Positions 30,387-40,249 are shown, counted from the first letter of the stretch. The stretch: DNA of 64,000 bases from an uncultured Actinomycetes bacterium (GCA_903893745.1 CAITNF010000006.1:117832-181831); one strand, 5' to 3'. The notes: generated by a model not told the origin, from the sequence alone. Numbers and translations: made by a program.

Positions 30387-31771
30387 TGCATCCGCCAGAT
30401 TCGCTGTGGTGGTCATCAATAAACGAGCCAACTTGGCGGCCGTCACTCCAACGCCATCTTGATGTTGACGTGGCAATAGTTGGTGGAGGTTTCACTGGAC
30501 TGTGGACGGCCCGCGAGCTCGTCCGGCGCGACCCCCTTTTGCGAATTGTCGTACTCGAGCAATCACTCTGTGGTTTCGGGGCGTCCGGGCGAAATGGTGG
30601 ATGGGCTTCCGCCTTCTTTCCGGTGAGCGACTCATTGATGATTCGAAATTTTGGTCTCGATGCAGTCCACCAGCTGCACACCACGTTGCAGAACTCGGTA
30701 GCGGCACTCGGCGAAGCCGCGGCTGGCGATGGAATCGCCGCGGATTTCCACCAAGGCGGCACCCTCACCTTCGCTCGAAGTGAGCTGCAAGCGCAGCGAC
30801 TCAAGTCGTTCGTGACTAGTACTCGGACCCACGAGTTTCATGAAGGTGACTTGGTTTGGCTCGACCCGGGCGCTGCGCGAGAGCGCGCGAACGTGGCCGA
30901 CTCCCACGGAGCTACTTACTCACCCCACTGCGCTCGCCTTCAACCCGCCCACCTCGTGCGAGGGTTGGCCGACGCCTGTGAACGTCAAGGTATCTCGATA
31001 TTCGAAGGAACCACCGTGCAGCGTCTGGTTCCAGCGAAGGGTAATCACCCGGCTGAAGTCATCACCGCCGGAGGATCCGTACATGCCAAGTATGTGGTGC
31101 GAGCCACCGAAGGCTTCACGCCAACCCTGCCTGGGCTGCGACGTAAGGTGGCGCCGATCTATTCGTTGATGGTCGCTACCGAACCTCTGACCGACGAGTT
31201 TTGGCAAGAAGCGGGCCTATCAAACTTCGAAACCTTTACCGATGATCGCCACCTCATTGTGTACGGCCAGCGAACGGCCGATAACCGCATTGCTTTTGGT
31301 GGCCGCGGTGCGCCGTATCACTTCGGATCCACCGTCGAGGAACGATTCGATCAAAATCCCAAGGTTTTTAGAGTGCTGGAAGCGACTCTTCGAGACTTCT
31401 TCCCGTCAATGCACGGTGCGATAACCCACCAATGGGGAGGCCCACTGGCAATGCCTCGAGATCAAATGCCGTCGGTCATCGTTGATCACGAATCCGGATT
31501 AGCGCATGCCGGTGGTTACACCGGAGATGGGGTGGTTCTTAGTTACGTCAGTGCGAATGCTCTGGCGGACCTCATCACGTCACCGCAACGAACTACCGCG
31601 TACACCCAACTGCCATTTGTTGGTCACCTGGGTCGAAAGTGGGAGTTCGAGCCATGGCGCTGGCTGGGAATAAACGCTGGATTAGGGCTTGCCACTTGGG
31701 CCGATCATCACGAATCTCGTCGCGGCGTCACCAGTAGAGCGAGCCATCTCCTCGACCGACTTCTGCAGTAA
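30386..31771 (+). CDS. FAD-dependent amine oxidase, PuuB/DAO family
   Basis: 461 residues. N-terminal FAD-binding GGGFTGLWTARELVRR, then GFGASGRNGGWAS, characteristic of gamma-glutamylputrescine oxidase (PuuB) and related DAO-fold enzymes, and a C-terminal HAGGYTGDGVVLSY. The ATG overlaps the aminotransferase stop by one base (TAATG), implying coupled translation. Oxidation of an amine or gamma-glutamyl-amine would give an aldehyde that gabD at 13.8-15.1 kb could use. No puuA-like glutamylputrescine synthetase is in the window. Confidence 0.88.
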   Translation: MHPPDSLWWSSINEPTWRPSLQRHLDVDVAIVGGGFTGLWTARELVRRDPLLRIVVLEQSLCGFGASGRNGGWASAFFPVSDSLMIRNFGLDAVHQLHTTLQNSVAALGEAAAGDGIAADFHQGGTLTFARSELQAQRLKSFVTSTRTHEFHEGDLVWLDPGAARERANVADSHGATYSPHCARLQPAHLVRGLADACERQGISIFEGTTVQRLVPAKGNHPAEVITAGGSVHAKYVVRATEGFTPTLPGLRRKVAPIYSLMVATEPLTDEFWQEAGLSNFETFTDDRHLIVYGQRTADNRIAFGGRGAPYHFGSTVEERFDQNPKVFRVLEATLRDFFPSMHGAITHQWGGPLAMPRDQMPSVIVDHESGLAHAGGYTGDGVVLSYVSANALADLITSPQRTTAYTQLPFVGHLGRKWEFEPWRWLGINAGLGLATWADHHESRRGVTSRASHLLDRLLQ

Positions 31772-31780
31772 TCTTCGCCG

Positions 31781-32425
31781 CTAGCGCAGAATGTTGACGG
31801 CTCTGGCCGCCACTACCGCAATGGTGACGAGCGATACGATCGACTCCGAAACGAACAGGGCCTTGGCTCGTGCGCTTAGAGGCATCGCGTCGGCCGGTGC
31901 GAAACTCGTACCATTGGCAAACGACGTATAGAGATAGTCGACAAAGCGCGGACGCCAGTCCAGCGGCGCCAAGGTTGGATTTTCCATCTGAGGAAACTGG
32001 AGGTCCGGAAAGGTCGTCGTGCCCCCGGCCCGCTGATGGGGGCCACCTCGATCAATCTCCCAGAGCCAGAGACCGTAGACAATGACGTTGGTCAGCCAGA
32101 CGGCTACTGCTGCGTAGATGAGATTTCGGCCTTGCGAAACATTGGCGTTAAGTAGATGATGAACCAATAGCGCCATCGAAGCCACATTGGCGACGGTGAT
32201 GATCGCAATCAAACCAATGGTTGTCTGGCGAATCCAAGGAGCGTCATTCGGGTGACGATGTTTGCGCGCCGAGAGCGGTAGCAGGGGCAGGGCGATGAGG
32301 ATTGGGAGAATCCAGCGGGGGCCCACTTCGAGCCGATTGGGCAGAATTAAATACAGACCCACGCAGACGAGTAGGGCCAGCGACGCGGGCCAGCGCGGCT
32401 CGGGTTGTACTTGTTGTCCGTCCAC
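31781..32425 (-). CDS. Integral membrane protein, DUF1345-like
   Basis: 214 residues with about five hydrophobic segments (near 15-32, 38-50, 68-90, 103-123 and 190-212). The segment YLYTSFANGTSFAPADAMPLS before the last helix resembles the conserved part of DUF1345 proteins; assignment to that family is tentative. The GTG start lies 3 bp after the stop of the secreted-protein gene, so the two are probably cotranscribed. Function unknown. Confidence 0.7.
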   Translation of the reverse strand: MDGQQVQPEPRWPASLALLVCVGLYLILPNRLEVGPRWILPILIALPLLPLSARKHRHPNDAPWIRQTTIGLIAIITVANVASMALLVHHLLNANVSQGRNLIYAAVAVWLTNVIVYGLWLWEIDRGGPHQRAGGTTTFPDLQFPQMENPTLAPLDWRPRFVDYLYTSFANGTSFAPADAMPLSARAKALFVSESIVSLVTIAVVAARAVNILR

Positions 32426-32428
32426 GAG

Positions 32429-33235
32429 TTAACTCAGACTCACGTGCGGCAGCGATACTGAGCCCTTGGGCGAGAGCAGCCCACCGAGACTCGTCGAGCC
32501 AAACAACTGCTTAAGAAACGCGGAATTTACCGGCTTCACCACACTCTTCGGCGGCGCCACGATATGGGCCGGACCATTGTACGAAAGCACCGTGGCGCTG
32601 ATTGAGGCAGTCGAAGTTTTTGAGGTCACCGCAAAGCTCGACGCAGTGAGTTCACCTTGACTACCGAGCGTAATGCTGAAATCGACGGTCGCCTTAGTAG
32701 GCAGCGTCACCGGAAGGCCCGACGGAGCAGTGATGGTAACGGCATCGCGATGATAGGTATACGTCGTCGATTGACCACTTGTCGAAACGTGCGTTTGAGA
32801 AAATCCACTAATTAAGGAGATGTCGGGTCGGGTCAATTCGAGGGCTAGCCCAAACAAGGTGGGTTGCGCCGCGGCAATACTCAACCATGGCGCACCGATC
32901 AGGGACGAAAGGTTTGGTGAGCCGGCATAAAGATGGCGATGAACCAGGCGAACGTCAATGCGGGTGGAAGAAAAAAAGAAGGGAATAAGAATGTTCGCCT
33001 CAACATTCCTAGTCAAAAAATTGATATTCACCAAGGCCGACACGTCGTAGGTCTGTCCAGTCGAAATGACAACTCGCAGAAGTGCCGAGTGAGGGGGGTA
33101 ACCGTTCAGCGCCAACGGGTCCTTACCGCTAGACGAGGGATTCGCGTCGGTGGCCGCCACAACAACTCCGGTGACTGTCGCACCAAGTGCCGCGAACACC
33201 AACGCGAACGCTGCCATCCGACGAGACCGTGCCAT
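32429..33235 (-). CDS. Secreted or membrane-anchored protein, possibly LppX/LolA-like
   Basis: 268 residues with an N-terminal signal or anchor (basic MARSRR, then AAFALVFAALGATVTGVVVA). The rest is beta-rich and Ser/Thr-rich. The central YHRDAVTITAPSGLPVTLP segment resembles actinobacterial LppX/LprG-type lipid carriers, but there is no lipobox cysteine, so that link is weak. AAGGTGG before the ATG at 33235 settles the start against an upstream alternative. Cotranscribed with the following membrane protein. Confidence 0.7.
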   Translation of the reverse strand: MARSRRMAAFALVFAALGATVTGVVVAATDANPSSSGKDPLALNGYPPHSALLRVVISTGQTYDVSALVNINFLTRNVEANILIPFFFSSTRIDVRLVHRHLYAGSPNLSSLIGAPWLSIAAAQPTLFGLALELTRPDISLISGFSQTHVSTSGQSTTYTYHRDAVTITAPSGLPVTLPTKATVDFSITLGSQGELTASSFAVTSKTSTASISATVLSYNGPAHIVAPPKSVVKPVNSAFLKQLFGSTSLGGLLSPKGSVSLPHVSLS

Positions 33236-33279
33236 ATAGTCCACCTTACCGTCGAGCCGGTAACGAAAAGCCATCGACC

Positions 33280-34254
33280 TCAGTCCAGGGGGGTTTGGAG
33301 CAGTTCCATGAAGAGGTCCATGGCGATGTTGCGACCAGAGACTACAAAGCCAATCTGAGACGTCTCGTCAGCGACCAACTTATGAATAATTGCGGCGTAG
33401 GGTGTGGCCGCCGACCCCTCCAAGATAAGTCCGTTGGACTCCGCGGCCTCGCGCACCGCATGTCGAATCGCGGTCTCGGGAACCAGCACCATCGAAATCT
33501 CGTTTTCAGCAATTAAGTCATTAGTCAGTGCACCAATGTCCCCACCACCAGCGAGTCCATCGGCGATGGTTGGCAGATGCTTCACGTCGCTCATTGCAGT
33601 GCCGCGCAGCACGTGGTACATCGCTGCACTGGCTTCGGGCTGCACTCCCGTGATGCGAATTGCTGGCCGCCCCAATAGTTCCCTAGCCATCAAGGCCCCC
33701 GAAATTAATCCACCGCCTCCGGTCGGTACTACCACGTGCTCCAGCGACGGTGATTGTTCAAACATTTCGAGAAAGACCGTTGACTGACCCGCAATAACAT
33801 TGGTGTCATTGAAGGCGGAAATAAAACGTAGCGACCGCTGATCCGCGAGTGATTTGGCGTGCTCTTGAGCTTCATCGTACGAGGAGCCCACCTGCACGAG
33901 CTCAATGTCATATTGGCGAAGTTTCTTAACCTTCGCCAGCGAAGCATTAAGCGGCACGACCACCGTTGCGTGCACGTCAAGCAGCGACGAGGCGTGGGCA
34001 ATCCCGAGCCCATGATTGCCAGCTGATGCAGTGATGACGGCCCCATCGGGACTCTCTTGTCGGGCGGCGTACACGGCGGCGAGAGCGCCCCGAACCTTAA
34101 ATGACCCGGTCGTCTGAAAGTTTTCCATTTTTGCTGCGACCGATCGGCCACGCAGCGACATGGTGATGGTCGCAGTTGGCACTAAATAGTCAGCGATGAC
34201 CCGTTGAGCCGCTTCAATTTGCTCGGTGGTCGGTGGTAAAACTTCTCGAATCAT
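33280..34254 (-). CDS. Threonine dehydratase / serine racemase-like PLP enzyme
   Basis: 324 residues of the fold-type II PLP family. Schiff-base Lys lies in TTGSFKVRGAL, the substrate loop in TASAGNHGLGIA and the phosphate-binding glycines in PTGGGGLISG. There is no C-terminal ACT regulatory domain, so it is a catabolic threonine dehydratase or a serine/aspartate racemase type rather than full-length IlvA. The ATG at 34254 follows GGAGGAAGTA. Confidence 0.9.
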   Translation of the reverse strand: MIREVLPPTTEQIEAAQRVIADYLVPTATITMSLRGRSVAAKMENFQTTGSFKVRGALAAVYAARQESPDGAVITASAGNHGLGIAHASSLLDVHATVVVPLNASLAKVKKLRQYDIELVQVGSSYDEAQEHAKSLADQRSLRFISAFNDTNVIAGQSTVFLEMFEQSPSLEHVVVPTGGGGLISGALMARELLGRPAIRITGVQPEASAAMYHVLRGTAMSDVKHLPTIADGLAGGGDIGALTNDLIAENEISMVLVPETAIRHAVREAAESNGLILEGSAATPYAAIIHKLVADETSQIGFVVSGRNIAMDLFMELLQTPLD

Positions 34255-34322
34255 TACTTCCTCCAATCAAATTCTAGCCACATCACTTTTTGATTCAACA
34301 CTGGCGAAAGTAGAGTCAACTG

Positions 34323-34895
34323 GTGCATTCAATTCTCAATGTGGTGGTGGTGGCCATCGTCGCATATCTCGGCACAATGCTGGACAATTTCATCGCGTTT
34401 GCGGCCCAACTTCTGGTTACGGAGCCAGTTCACCATCGAAAAGTTAGTTGGGCCCAACTGACCGGTTTCGTAACTCTCTTGTTACTCGCGGGTGGAGTTG
34501 GATCAATTCTTGCGCCGATTCCCACTCGCTGGATCGGGCTGTTGTGCTTCGGCCCTTGGGCTTTAGGGGTGCACGCCTGGCGTCAACGTAACGCTCCAGT
34601 GAAAAAGCAGTTTCGACGGGGCGCAACATCAACATTCATACTGACGTTGGCGCTCGGCGGCGACAACATTGCCGTTTGGGTTCCGCTCCTGCGCGCCGCT
34701 GGAGTATGGCATGGGGTTCTCACCGTCATGGTGTTCCTCGTTCTCGAGATTCCGTTTATCAAGGGCGCACAATCAATCGCCCAGCGCCCTCGAGCGCTGG
34801 AGTGGGGGCGTCACTACGGACCCCAAATTATTCCTTATGTTTATTGTGGCTTAGGTCTGCTCATCCTCATCGAGTGTCGAACCTTAGCTTTCTAG
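34323..34895 (+). CDS. CadD-like cation transporter (cadmium resistance family)
   Basis: 190-residue membrane protein with about five or six hydrophobic segments. DNFIAFAAQL near the N-terminus and LALGGDNIAVWVPLL in the middle match the repeated DN-containing motif of the CadD family in the LysE superfamily. Likely an exporter of cadmium or another cation. GTG start with TAGAGT exactly 6 nt upstream. Confidence 0.82.
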   Translation: MHSILNVVVVAIVAYLGTMLDNFIAFAAQLLVTEPVHHRKVSWAQLTGFVTLLLLAGGVGSILAPIPTRWIGLLCFGPWALGVHAWRQRNAPVKKQFRRGATSTFILTLALGGDNIAVWVPLLRAAGVWHGVLTVMVFLVLEIPFIKGAQSIAQRPRALEWGRHYGPQIIPYVYCGLGLLILIECRTLAF

Positions 34896-34928
34896 TAGTC
34901 ACCAGAGAATCGCCACTAAGTTGCTGAT

Positions 34929-36095
34929 GTGACCCGCTCAATACCCGAACAGACTTTGAGGCGACTCACCATAATTGTGGCGATTCAGTGGATGGGCGCC
35001 ACACTTGGACTCCCCCTGCTGCCACTTTTTCTTGAGCACCGAGGGGGCACGCCGAGCATCATTGGCTTCATCATGTCGGCCTTCTTCGTTGCCGGGGTGG
35101 CAACGCAGTTCGCGCTGGGCCACCTCGCGGATCGATTTGGTCGAAAAAAAATCCTTATCGGGAGTTTGATCGCGTACGGACTCGCGAGCATGACCTTCCT
35201 CCTTCCCGTTTCGGCCTCTTGGTTCGCTCTCACTCGAGTCATTCAAGGTGCCGCGGCCGGAGCCATTGAAGTGGTGTCGATCTCAGCCGTGGCGGCACTC
35301 TTCGCCGAAGCTGAGCGAGGGCGGGCCATTGCTCGAATTCTCGCGGCGCAACTTTTAGGATTTGCCATCGGCCCGGTGGTGGGCGTCGTGGCTTCGGTCA
35401 ACAGTCTTGGTTGGGCATTCTTTGTCACTGGTGTAATTAGCTTGCTGGCGGCAGTGCAGACTGTCCGCACCGACCTTGGTGAATTGAGCTACGACCCTTC
35501 ACCATTACCTCGAATTCAGTGGAATAATCATTTTGTTGGCGCTCTGATTGCCGGAGCAGCACTTGGTTTGATGATTGGAGTCCAAGAGACATCGTGGACC
35601 TTACTCATGCACCGTCACCATGCGAGTACCCTCCAGATACGGCTGAGTTGGACCGTCTTTTGTCTCCCGTGGGTTGCCCTAAGTCGAGCTGGTGGCTGGT
35701 TAGCCGACCACTTCAACCGACGACTGGTGGGGGTACTGGGACTCGTCAATGGGTCGGTGTTCCTCGCGATTTATCCCCACATCCATAACAACAACATCCT
35801 GCTCTTTACTGGATCGCTTGAATCAATCGGCGCATCACTGTCGATGCCCTCAATTGCCTCACTGCTCACTCAGGGCTCTGACGACCGAGAGCTGAGTAGA
35901 CGTCAAGGGCTTTACGCGACCGCGAACACGGCTTCGCTCGCGGTGGCGGCGGGTATTTCGGGAATTCTTTTCACGATTAACCCAGCTCTGCCCTTCACGT
36001 CGATCGCAATCATCTCGATGATTTTTGCGCTCTCAACATTGTGGTGGTGGCGTCACGAACCCGAAAGTCTCGCCCTAACGCGTCAATCGCACTAG
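34929..36095 (+). CDS. MFS transporter, 12-TM DHA1-like
   Basis: 388 residues with 12 predicted helices. Motif A reads GHLADRFGRKKILIGSLI, and a related half-motif GGWLADHFNRRLVGVLG lies between TM8 and TM9. The GTG start has TAAGTT exactly 6 nt upstream, so it has its own promoter despite being 33 bp after the CadD-like gene. Substrate unknown. Confidence 0.85.
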   Translation: MTRSIPEQTLRRLTIIVAIQWMGATLGLPLLPLFLEHRGGTPSIIGFIMSAFFVAGVATQFALGHLADRFGRKKILIGSLIAYGLASMTFLLPVSASWFALTRVIQGAAAGAIEVVSISAVAALFAEAERGRAIARILAAQLLGFAIGPVVGVVASVNSLGWAFFVTGVISLLAAVQTVRTDLGELSYDPSPLPRIQWNNHFVGALIAGAALGLMIGVQETSWTLLMHRHHASTLQIRLSWTVFCLPWVALSRAGGWLADHFNRRLVGVLGLVNGSVFLAIYPHIHNNNILLFTGSLESIGASLSMPSIASLLTQGSDDRELSRRQGLYATANTASLAVAAGISGILFTINPALPFTSIAIISMIFALSTLWWWRHEPESLALTRQSH

Positions 36096-36136
36096 CTACT
36101 AGCGGAACATTGCTCCGGCTTCGAACTACCTAGTAA

Positions 36137-38008
36137 CTAGACCGTCCAGATCTGATCCCACCGAGCGGAGCCCCCATCGGGGTTTAAAGTCCGTGTCACT
36201 CCATCGCCCGCTGTGGCATACAGCCAGTTCTGTACATTATTTCGCGCAGCGAACGCGGTCAGCAGGTGCGTGAGAAAGAGGTAATTGACATTTTTCGCGA
36301 ATTGGCTGTTGACGGTTTGCCAGTTGGCAATACTCGACGCTGAACCTCGTGGTAACGAAAGTGCGGCGGCCATTGACTGTTCAATCGTCCGATCAGCCTG
36401 GTGAGCAAAGTTAACCTCACCAGGAATAATTGTGCCCGCCGGTAGTGACGTAAGACTGAGTCCAACGGGGAACGGGTCCGTGGCCGATACCGAGTCCCAC
36501 CATACGTAGTTCAAACCTTGATCGACTCCACCAAACTGATTCCACTGCGCGGAGTCATAGGAACCCTGGATAACGTTCGCAATCAGGGTTCCTTGCTGCA
36601 CCGGTCGAGGTGTCACTGTGATACCCACTGCAGCCAACTGCTGCTGGATAAAACCGAATGCTTGAGTTGCAGCGTTGGACCCGGCGACAATATCCATAAC
36701 AAAGGCCACCGACGTGACATTATTTTTCGATTTATACGCATTGACGAGCGACTTGGCTTGGTTGGGATTGTAATTTGGGTAATTGGGATTCTTGTAATAC
36801 GGCGAGTTCGTGCGGTAAATACCGTCCGCAACCGTACCGACACCGGCACCGGTGGTTTTTAAGAACTGGGTTCGATTAATGGCGAAAGCACATGCCTGAC
36901 GAATTGTTTCGTCACTCAGTACGCCACTTCGACCGGGCTCCCACTGGAGAGTTGAAGGATTCACCGAACCCGACTGAGCACTCAGTACCGCCTGCTGGAG
37001 TCCTTTAGGTATTGGCTTTCCCGCCGCCACGTAGCTCTCCGCCAATTGACCCCAAACACCGAACTGATTCAAGGTGCCACTGTTGTTCAAGATGATGCAA
37101 TTGACCGACGGCTCGCGCGGGTCTTTGGCGTCAGTGCGGTACTTAATGTTCTTAATCGACTTCAGCGCACCGATACTCGCATTGTTTTGCGTCACGATCA
37201 TGTCCACGCTGCCCGACTGCAGCGCTTGATTACGCGCCGCGTCATCAACGATGGTCACGAAGGTGAGGCTCTTAAGGTACGGGAGTTTGCGGCCGTGCGA
37301 GTCCTTGCGCCAGTAGTGAGGATTTGCGGTCATCACCGTGGGGTTTCCTGGAGTCCAACTCACAATCTTGAATGGCCCCGTGCCGATTGGCAGACCTTTG
37401 TAGCCACTAACTAGCGTCTTTGGGGCGGCCATAAAAGTAATCTGCTGCTCGGCAAGATTAACGTCGAAACTAGAGAACGGAATAACCATGTTGTAGGCAA
37501 CCGTGTACGGTCCCGTCGCCACAACTGACTTGATGATTGGCAAAATTGCGGGCCCGACCGGACTGCCTGGCGACTGCGTCGCCTTGTAGTTCGCTACCAC
37601 CGCAGCCGCGTTGAACGCAGTGCCGTCAGTGAATTTCACTCCTTTGCGTAACGTTACCGTCCAGACGGTGTAGTTACTATTAGGTGTTGCTTTCAGTCCT
37701 AACATTGGCAACACTGTCTTGCCATCACTCGACATCTGGAAGAGCGGGTCGTAAACGGCGTTGGCGCGACTAAATGCCGACGCGTCCATTGAGGCCTGTG
37801 AACCATTGAAGTTCGAAACTGAAAGCACGTCCGACAAGACGCCAACTTTCAGGTGCCCACCAATTCTTGGTGTCCCGGAATTGACACCAGTGGCAGCGCT
37901 GGCCATGTCGGCGAGCAGGCCATCACCGATTCCCCCGGCGACGACGACTCCACCCAGTGTGGCAGCGGTGTGCGTTAGAAACGATCGACGATCAAGATTT
38001 GCAGACAT
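36137..38008 (-). CDS. Tat-exported ABC solute-binding protein, family 5 (peptide/nickel type)
   Basis: 623 residues. Twin-arginine signal DRRSFLTHTAATLGGVVVAGG with ASAATG as a likely cleavage region, then a DppA/OppA-type fold (VWTVTLRKGVKFTDGTAFNA, YKGLPIGTGPFKIVSW). It would bind oligopeptides or related solutes outside the membrane. No permease or ATPase genes are next to it, so it is an orphan here. AGGA lies 4 nt before the ATG. Confidence 0.9.
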   Translation of the reverse strand: MSANLDRRSFLTHTAATLGGVVVAGGIGDGLLADMASAATGVNSGTPRIGGHLKVGVLSDVLSVSNFNGSQASMDASAFSRANAVYDPLFQMSSDGKTVLPMLGLKATPNSNYTVWTVTLRKGVKFTDGTAFNAAAVVANYKATQSPGSPVGPAILPIIKSVVATGPYTVAYNMVIPFSSFDVNLAEQQITFMAAPKTLVSGYKGLPIGTGPFKIVSWTPGNPTVMTANPHYWRKDSHGRKLPYLKSLTFVTIVDDAARNQALQSGSVDMIVTQNNASIGALKSIKNIKYRTDAKDPREPSVNCIILNNSGTLNQFGVWGQLAESYVAAGKPIPKGLQQAVLSAQSGSVNPSTLQWEPGRSGVLSDETIRQACAFAINRTQFLKTTGAGVGTVADGIYRTNSPYYKNPNYPNYNPNQAKSLVNAYKSKNNVTSVAFVMDIVAGSNAATQAFGFIQQQLAAVGITVTPRPVQQGTLIANVIQGSYDSAQWNQFGGVDQGLNYVWWDSVSATDPFPVGLSLTSLPAGTIIPGEVNFAHQADRTIEQSMAAALSLPRGSASSIANWQTVNSQFAKNVNYLFLTHLLTAFAARNNVQNWLYATAGDGVTRTLNPDGGSARWDQIWTV

Positions 38009-38175
38009 TAAGTCCTACTTTCCCCCCGAGAACCGACACGATGTCAGTGCCTCTTTCGGGCAACTTAGCAAGAAAATGCCTCTGGCGGAAGTCGCACCGT
38101 GAGAAATTTGAAGGTTCGAGAATTCGGCCCAGTCCCCGTAAGGATCGCCAAATGCCTTAGTTTCCTATTCCCCGC

Positions 38176-38460
38176 TCAATATCCAGTGTCATCGGAAGAT
38201 TCGCCTTCGGTGACTACGGTGGTGGAATTCGGGGTCTTCGCTCCATCGTCAGAAAATCGCACGGTTGAGCTAGTGGGCTGACTAGCCAGGCCCGACGAAA
38301 CAGTGCTGGTGGCGACGCTCTTGCTGGGCGTTGCGCTGGAGACCGCTGCGTGCCTTGGGACGACACTCGCTACACCTGCTCCGGTCAAGAGGACCGCCGC
38401 AAGGATTCCGGAGGAGATCTTTGCGCTTTTGACTAACTTACGCTTTGTGGTTCGATACAT
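38176..38460 (-). CDS. Small secreted or membrane-anchored Ser/Thr-rich protein
   Basis: 94 residues: basic start MYRTTKRKLVKSAK, one hydrophobic stretch (SSGILAAVLLTGAGVASVV), then a low-complexity Ser/Thr/Val tail ending in acidic GESSDDTGY. AAGGGA lies 6 nt before the ATG, supporting expression. No family recognised. It precedes the solute-binding protein gene by 167 bp in the same orientation. Confidence 0.6.
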   Translation of the reverse strand: MYRTTKRKLVKSAKISSGILAAVLLTGAGVASVVPRHAAVSSATPSKSVATSTVSSGLASQPTSSTVRFSDDGAKTPNSTTVVTEGESSDDTGY

Positions 38461-38678
38461 TATTTTCCCTTCAACGTGTCTTCAGAACTACCAGATACTC
38501 AGCATTGCCAGTCCAGATGAGACTCTCGTTGGCTGGGAGTAAGAAGTGTCTAAATGCTCATGCTTTCTGCGAAAGTTGACCGTTGCAAGTCATTCCCTTC
38601 CCATCGGTAAAACTGACGTCAAAACAAAGCGCCCAATGGTGCTCGAGCTGTAGAGCAGTAACGGAAGGAATGTAGCCA
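38461..38678. promoter_or_regulatory. Divergent gap upstream of the pyrimidine permease
   Basis: No gene seen. TGACGTCA at 38614-38621 is a perfect 8-bp palindrome 58 bp before the permease start and is a possible operator. No riboswitch consensus could be recognised by eye. Confidence 0.25.
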
Positions 38679-40199
38679 GTGTCTCTAGAAGAATCCCTTG
38701 TGGACTTGAATGCGGAACGCCCGTTCAAGATCGAGCAGCGTGGTATTGACTACGTACCCGAATCTGCACGTTGGGCGACGCCACGAGGCATTGCGGGGAT
38801 GTGGGCCGGGTCGGCAATCAACGTTGAGTACTTCATCTACGGTGCGCTCCTCATGGGCTTTGGCTTCAGCTTCGCTACCGCGCTCAGCATCATTGTCATC
38901 GGAAATCTTTCATTCCTTCTACTCGGCGTAGCTTCACTTCAAGGTCCCGAAACTGGCACCACCGCATTCAACATCAATCGAGCAGCATTCGGCACACGGG
39001 GTTCTCGACTGCTCAGTTTCTTCAACTGGATCACCATGCTGGGATTTGAGACAGAGGGGCTCATCCTCATCGTGGGAGCAGGTGTCGTTATCTGTCAACT
39101 CGCCGGCACCAGTGTTGGCACACCTTTGAAAGTTGTATTCATTGTGGTGGCGACCGCCCTGCAGGCAGTGATGCCATACTTCGGCCACGCCACCATGGTC
39201 AAGGTCCTCCGATTACTTATTCTGCCTTTCACCTTTATTTTTGTCGTCTTAACGTTCTTCATCGGCGCACACGCCCACCCCTCGAGCCTTCCCGTGTTGG
39301 TGCATGGATGGGAGCCCTATTCGGCCGGCCTGGCATTCACCATTGCCTTGTCGGGACTTGGCTGGGCCGAGTGTGGCAATGACTATTCACGATATCTGCC
39401 ACGCGACTCCAAGAAACTTTCAATTGTTGGTTGGATTTTTCTTGCCACCGCACTCCCAGAAATCATCGTTATGGTGCTCGGTGCTTTGTCCTTTAGTTTT
39501 CTCGGCACTGCCACAACATGGAATAGTGCCAATCCCTTTGAATCGCTCTATCACCAGCCAGGTCTCCCCAGCTGGTTTGTGCTTATTTTCTTGCTCTTCG
39601 CAATTGCGCAACTCTTTGGTGTCAACTCTCTAGACCTTTATTCCTCTGGGGTCTCACTGCAATCAATGGGTCTGCGCCTGAAGCGATATCAGGCGGTGTG
39701 CCTCGATAGCGTGCTCGCTTGCCTCCTGACAATATGGGCCACCTTGGGATCCACCTTTTCACTCTTTATGAAGGACTTTGTTGGCGTCATCATCGTCTGG
39801 ATTGCGCCTTGGTTCGGCGTCTATATCACCGATTGGCTACTGCGCCGCCGGCGATACCACGCCGCTGAACTTCAGCGAACCGATCAATCGAATATCTATT
39901 GGTCGAGTGCCGGTTTTGGCTGGAGCGCCCTGTTCGCTTTTGGCGCGGGTCTGCTCCTCGCCACTACCGCGTATTCGAAGGCCCCGCCACCGGTTAACTT
40001 TCCTCTGCACTGGATGACGCCTCTCTCCAATCACTTTGGCAGCTTCTATTGCAATGGGAGCGCCGCTGCCAACTGTGGGGCGCCGGGTTGGTTTGGTGGA
40101 GCAGATTTCTCGGTCTTTTTGGGCATCTTCTCTGCCTCACTCATCTACTACGTCATCGAGAGCATTACGGGGCGCGTGCGTCGCCAACCGGCCCAATAA
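38679..40199 (+). CDS. NCS1 family nucleobase permease (probably cytosine/purine)
   Basis: 506 residues with about 12 TM helices. GIAGMWAGSAINVEYFIYG in TM1 and LGWAECGNDYSRYLP around TM6 are characteristic of NCS1 permeases (CodB, yeast Fcy2). GTG start with AAGGAA upstream. It lies 50 bp before a cytosine deaminase on the same strand, so cytosine import is the most likely role. Confidence 0.9.
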   Translation: MSLEESLVDLNAERPFKIEQRGIDYVPESARWATPRGIAGMWAGSAINVEYFIYGALLMGFGFSFATALSIIVIGNLSFLLLGVASLQGPETGTTAFNINRAAFGTRGSRLLSFFNWITMLGFETEGLILIVGAGVVICQLAGTSVGTPLKVVFIVVATALQAVMPYFGHATMVKVLRLLILPFTFIFVVLTFFIGAHAHPSSLPVLVHGWEPYSAGLAFTIALSGLGWAECGNDYSRYLPRDSKKLSIVGWIFLATALPEIIVMVLGALSFSFLGTATTWNSANPFESLYHQPGLPSWFVLIFLLFAIAQLFGVNSLDLYSSGVSLQSMGLRLKRYQAVCLDSVLACLLTIWATLGSTFSLFMKDFVGVIIVWIAPWFGVYITDWLLRRRRYHAAELQRTDQSNIYWSSAGFGWSALFAFGAGLLLATTAYSKAPPPVNFPLHWMTPLSNHFGSFYCNGSAAANCGAPGWFGGADFSVFLGIFSASLIYYVIESITGRVRRQPAQ

Positions 40200-40249
40200 A
40201 GCCAGCTGGAAATCAGCAAATACTGGCCCTGGTAGGTAAGACTGGCGCC

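Noticed and set aside
40049..40249. N-terminal extension of the cytosine deaminase
   Set aside because: It overlaps the end of the permease gene; from the ATG at 40250 the length matches the yeast-type enzyme.
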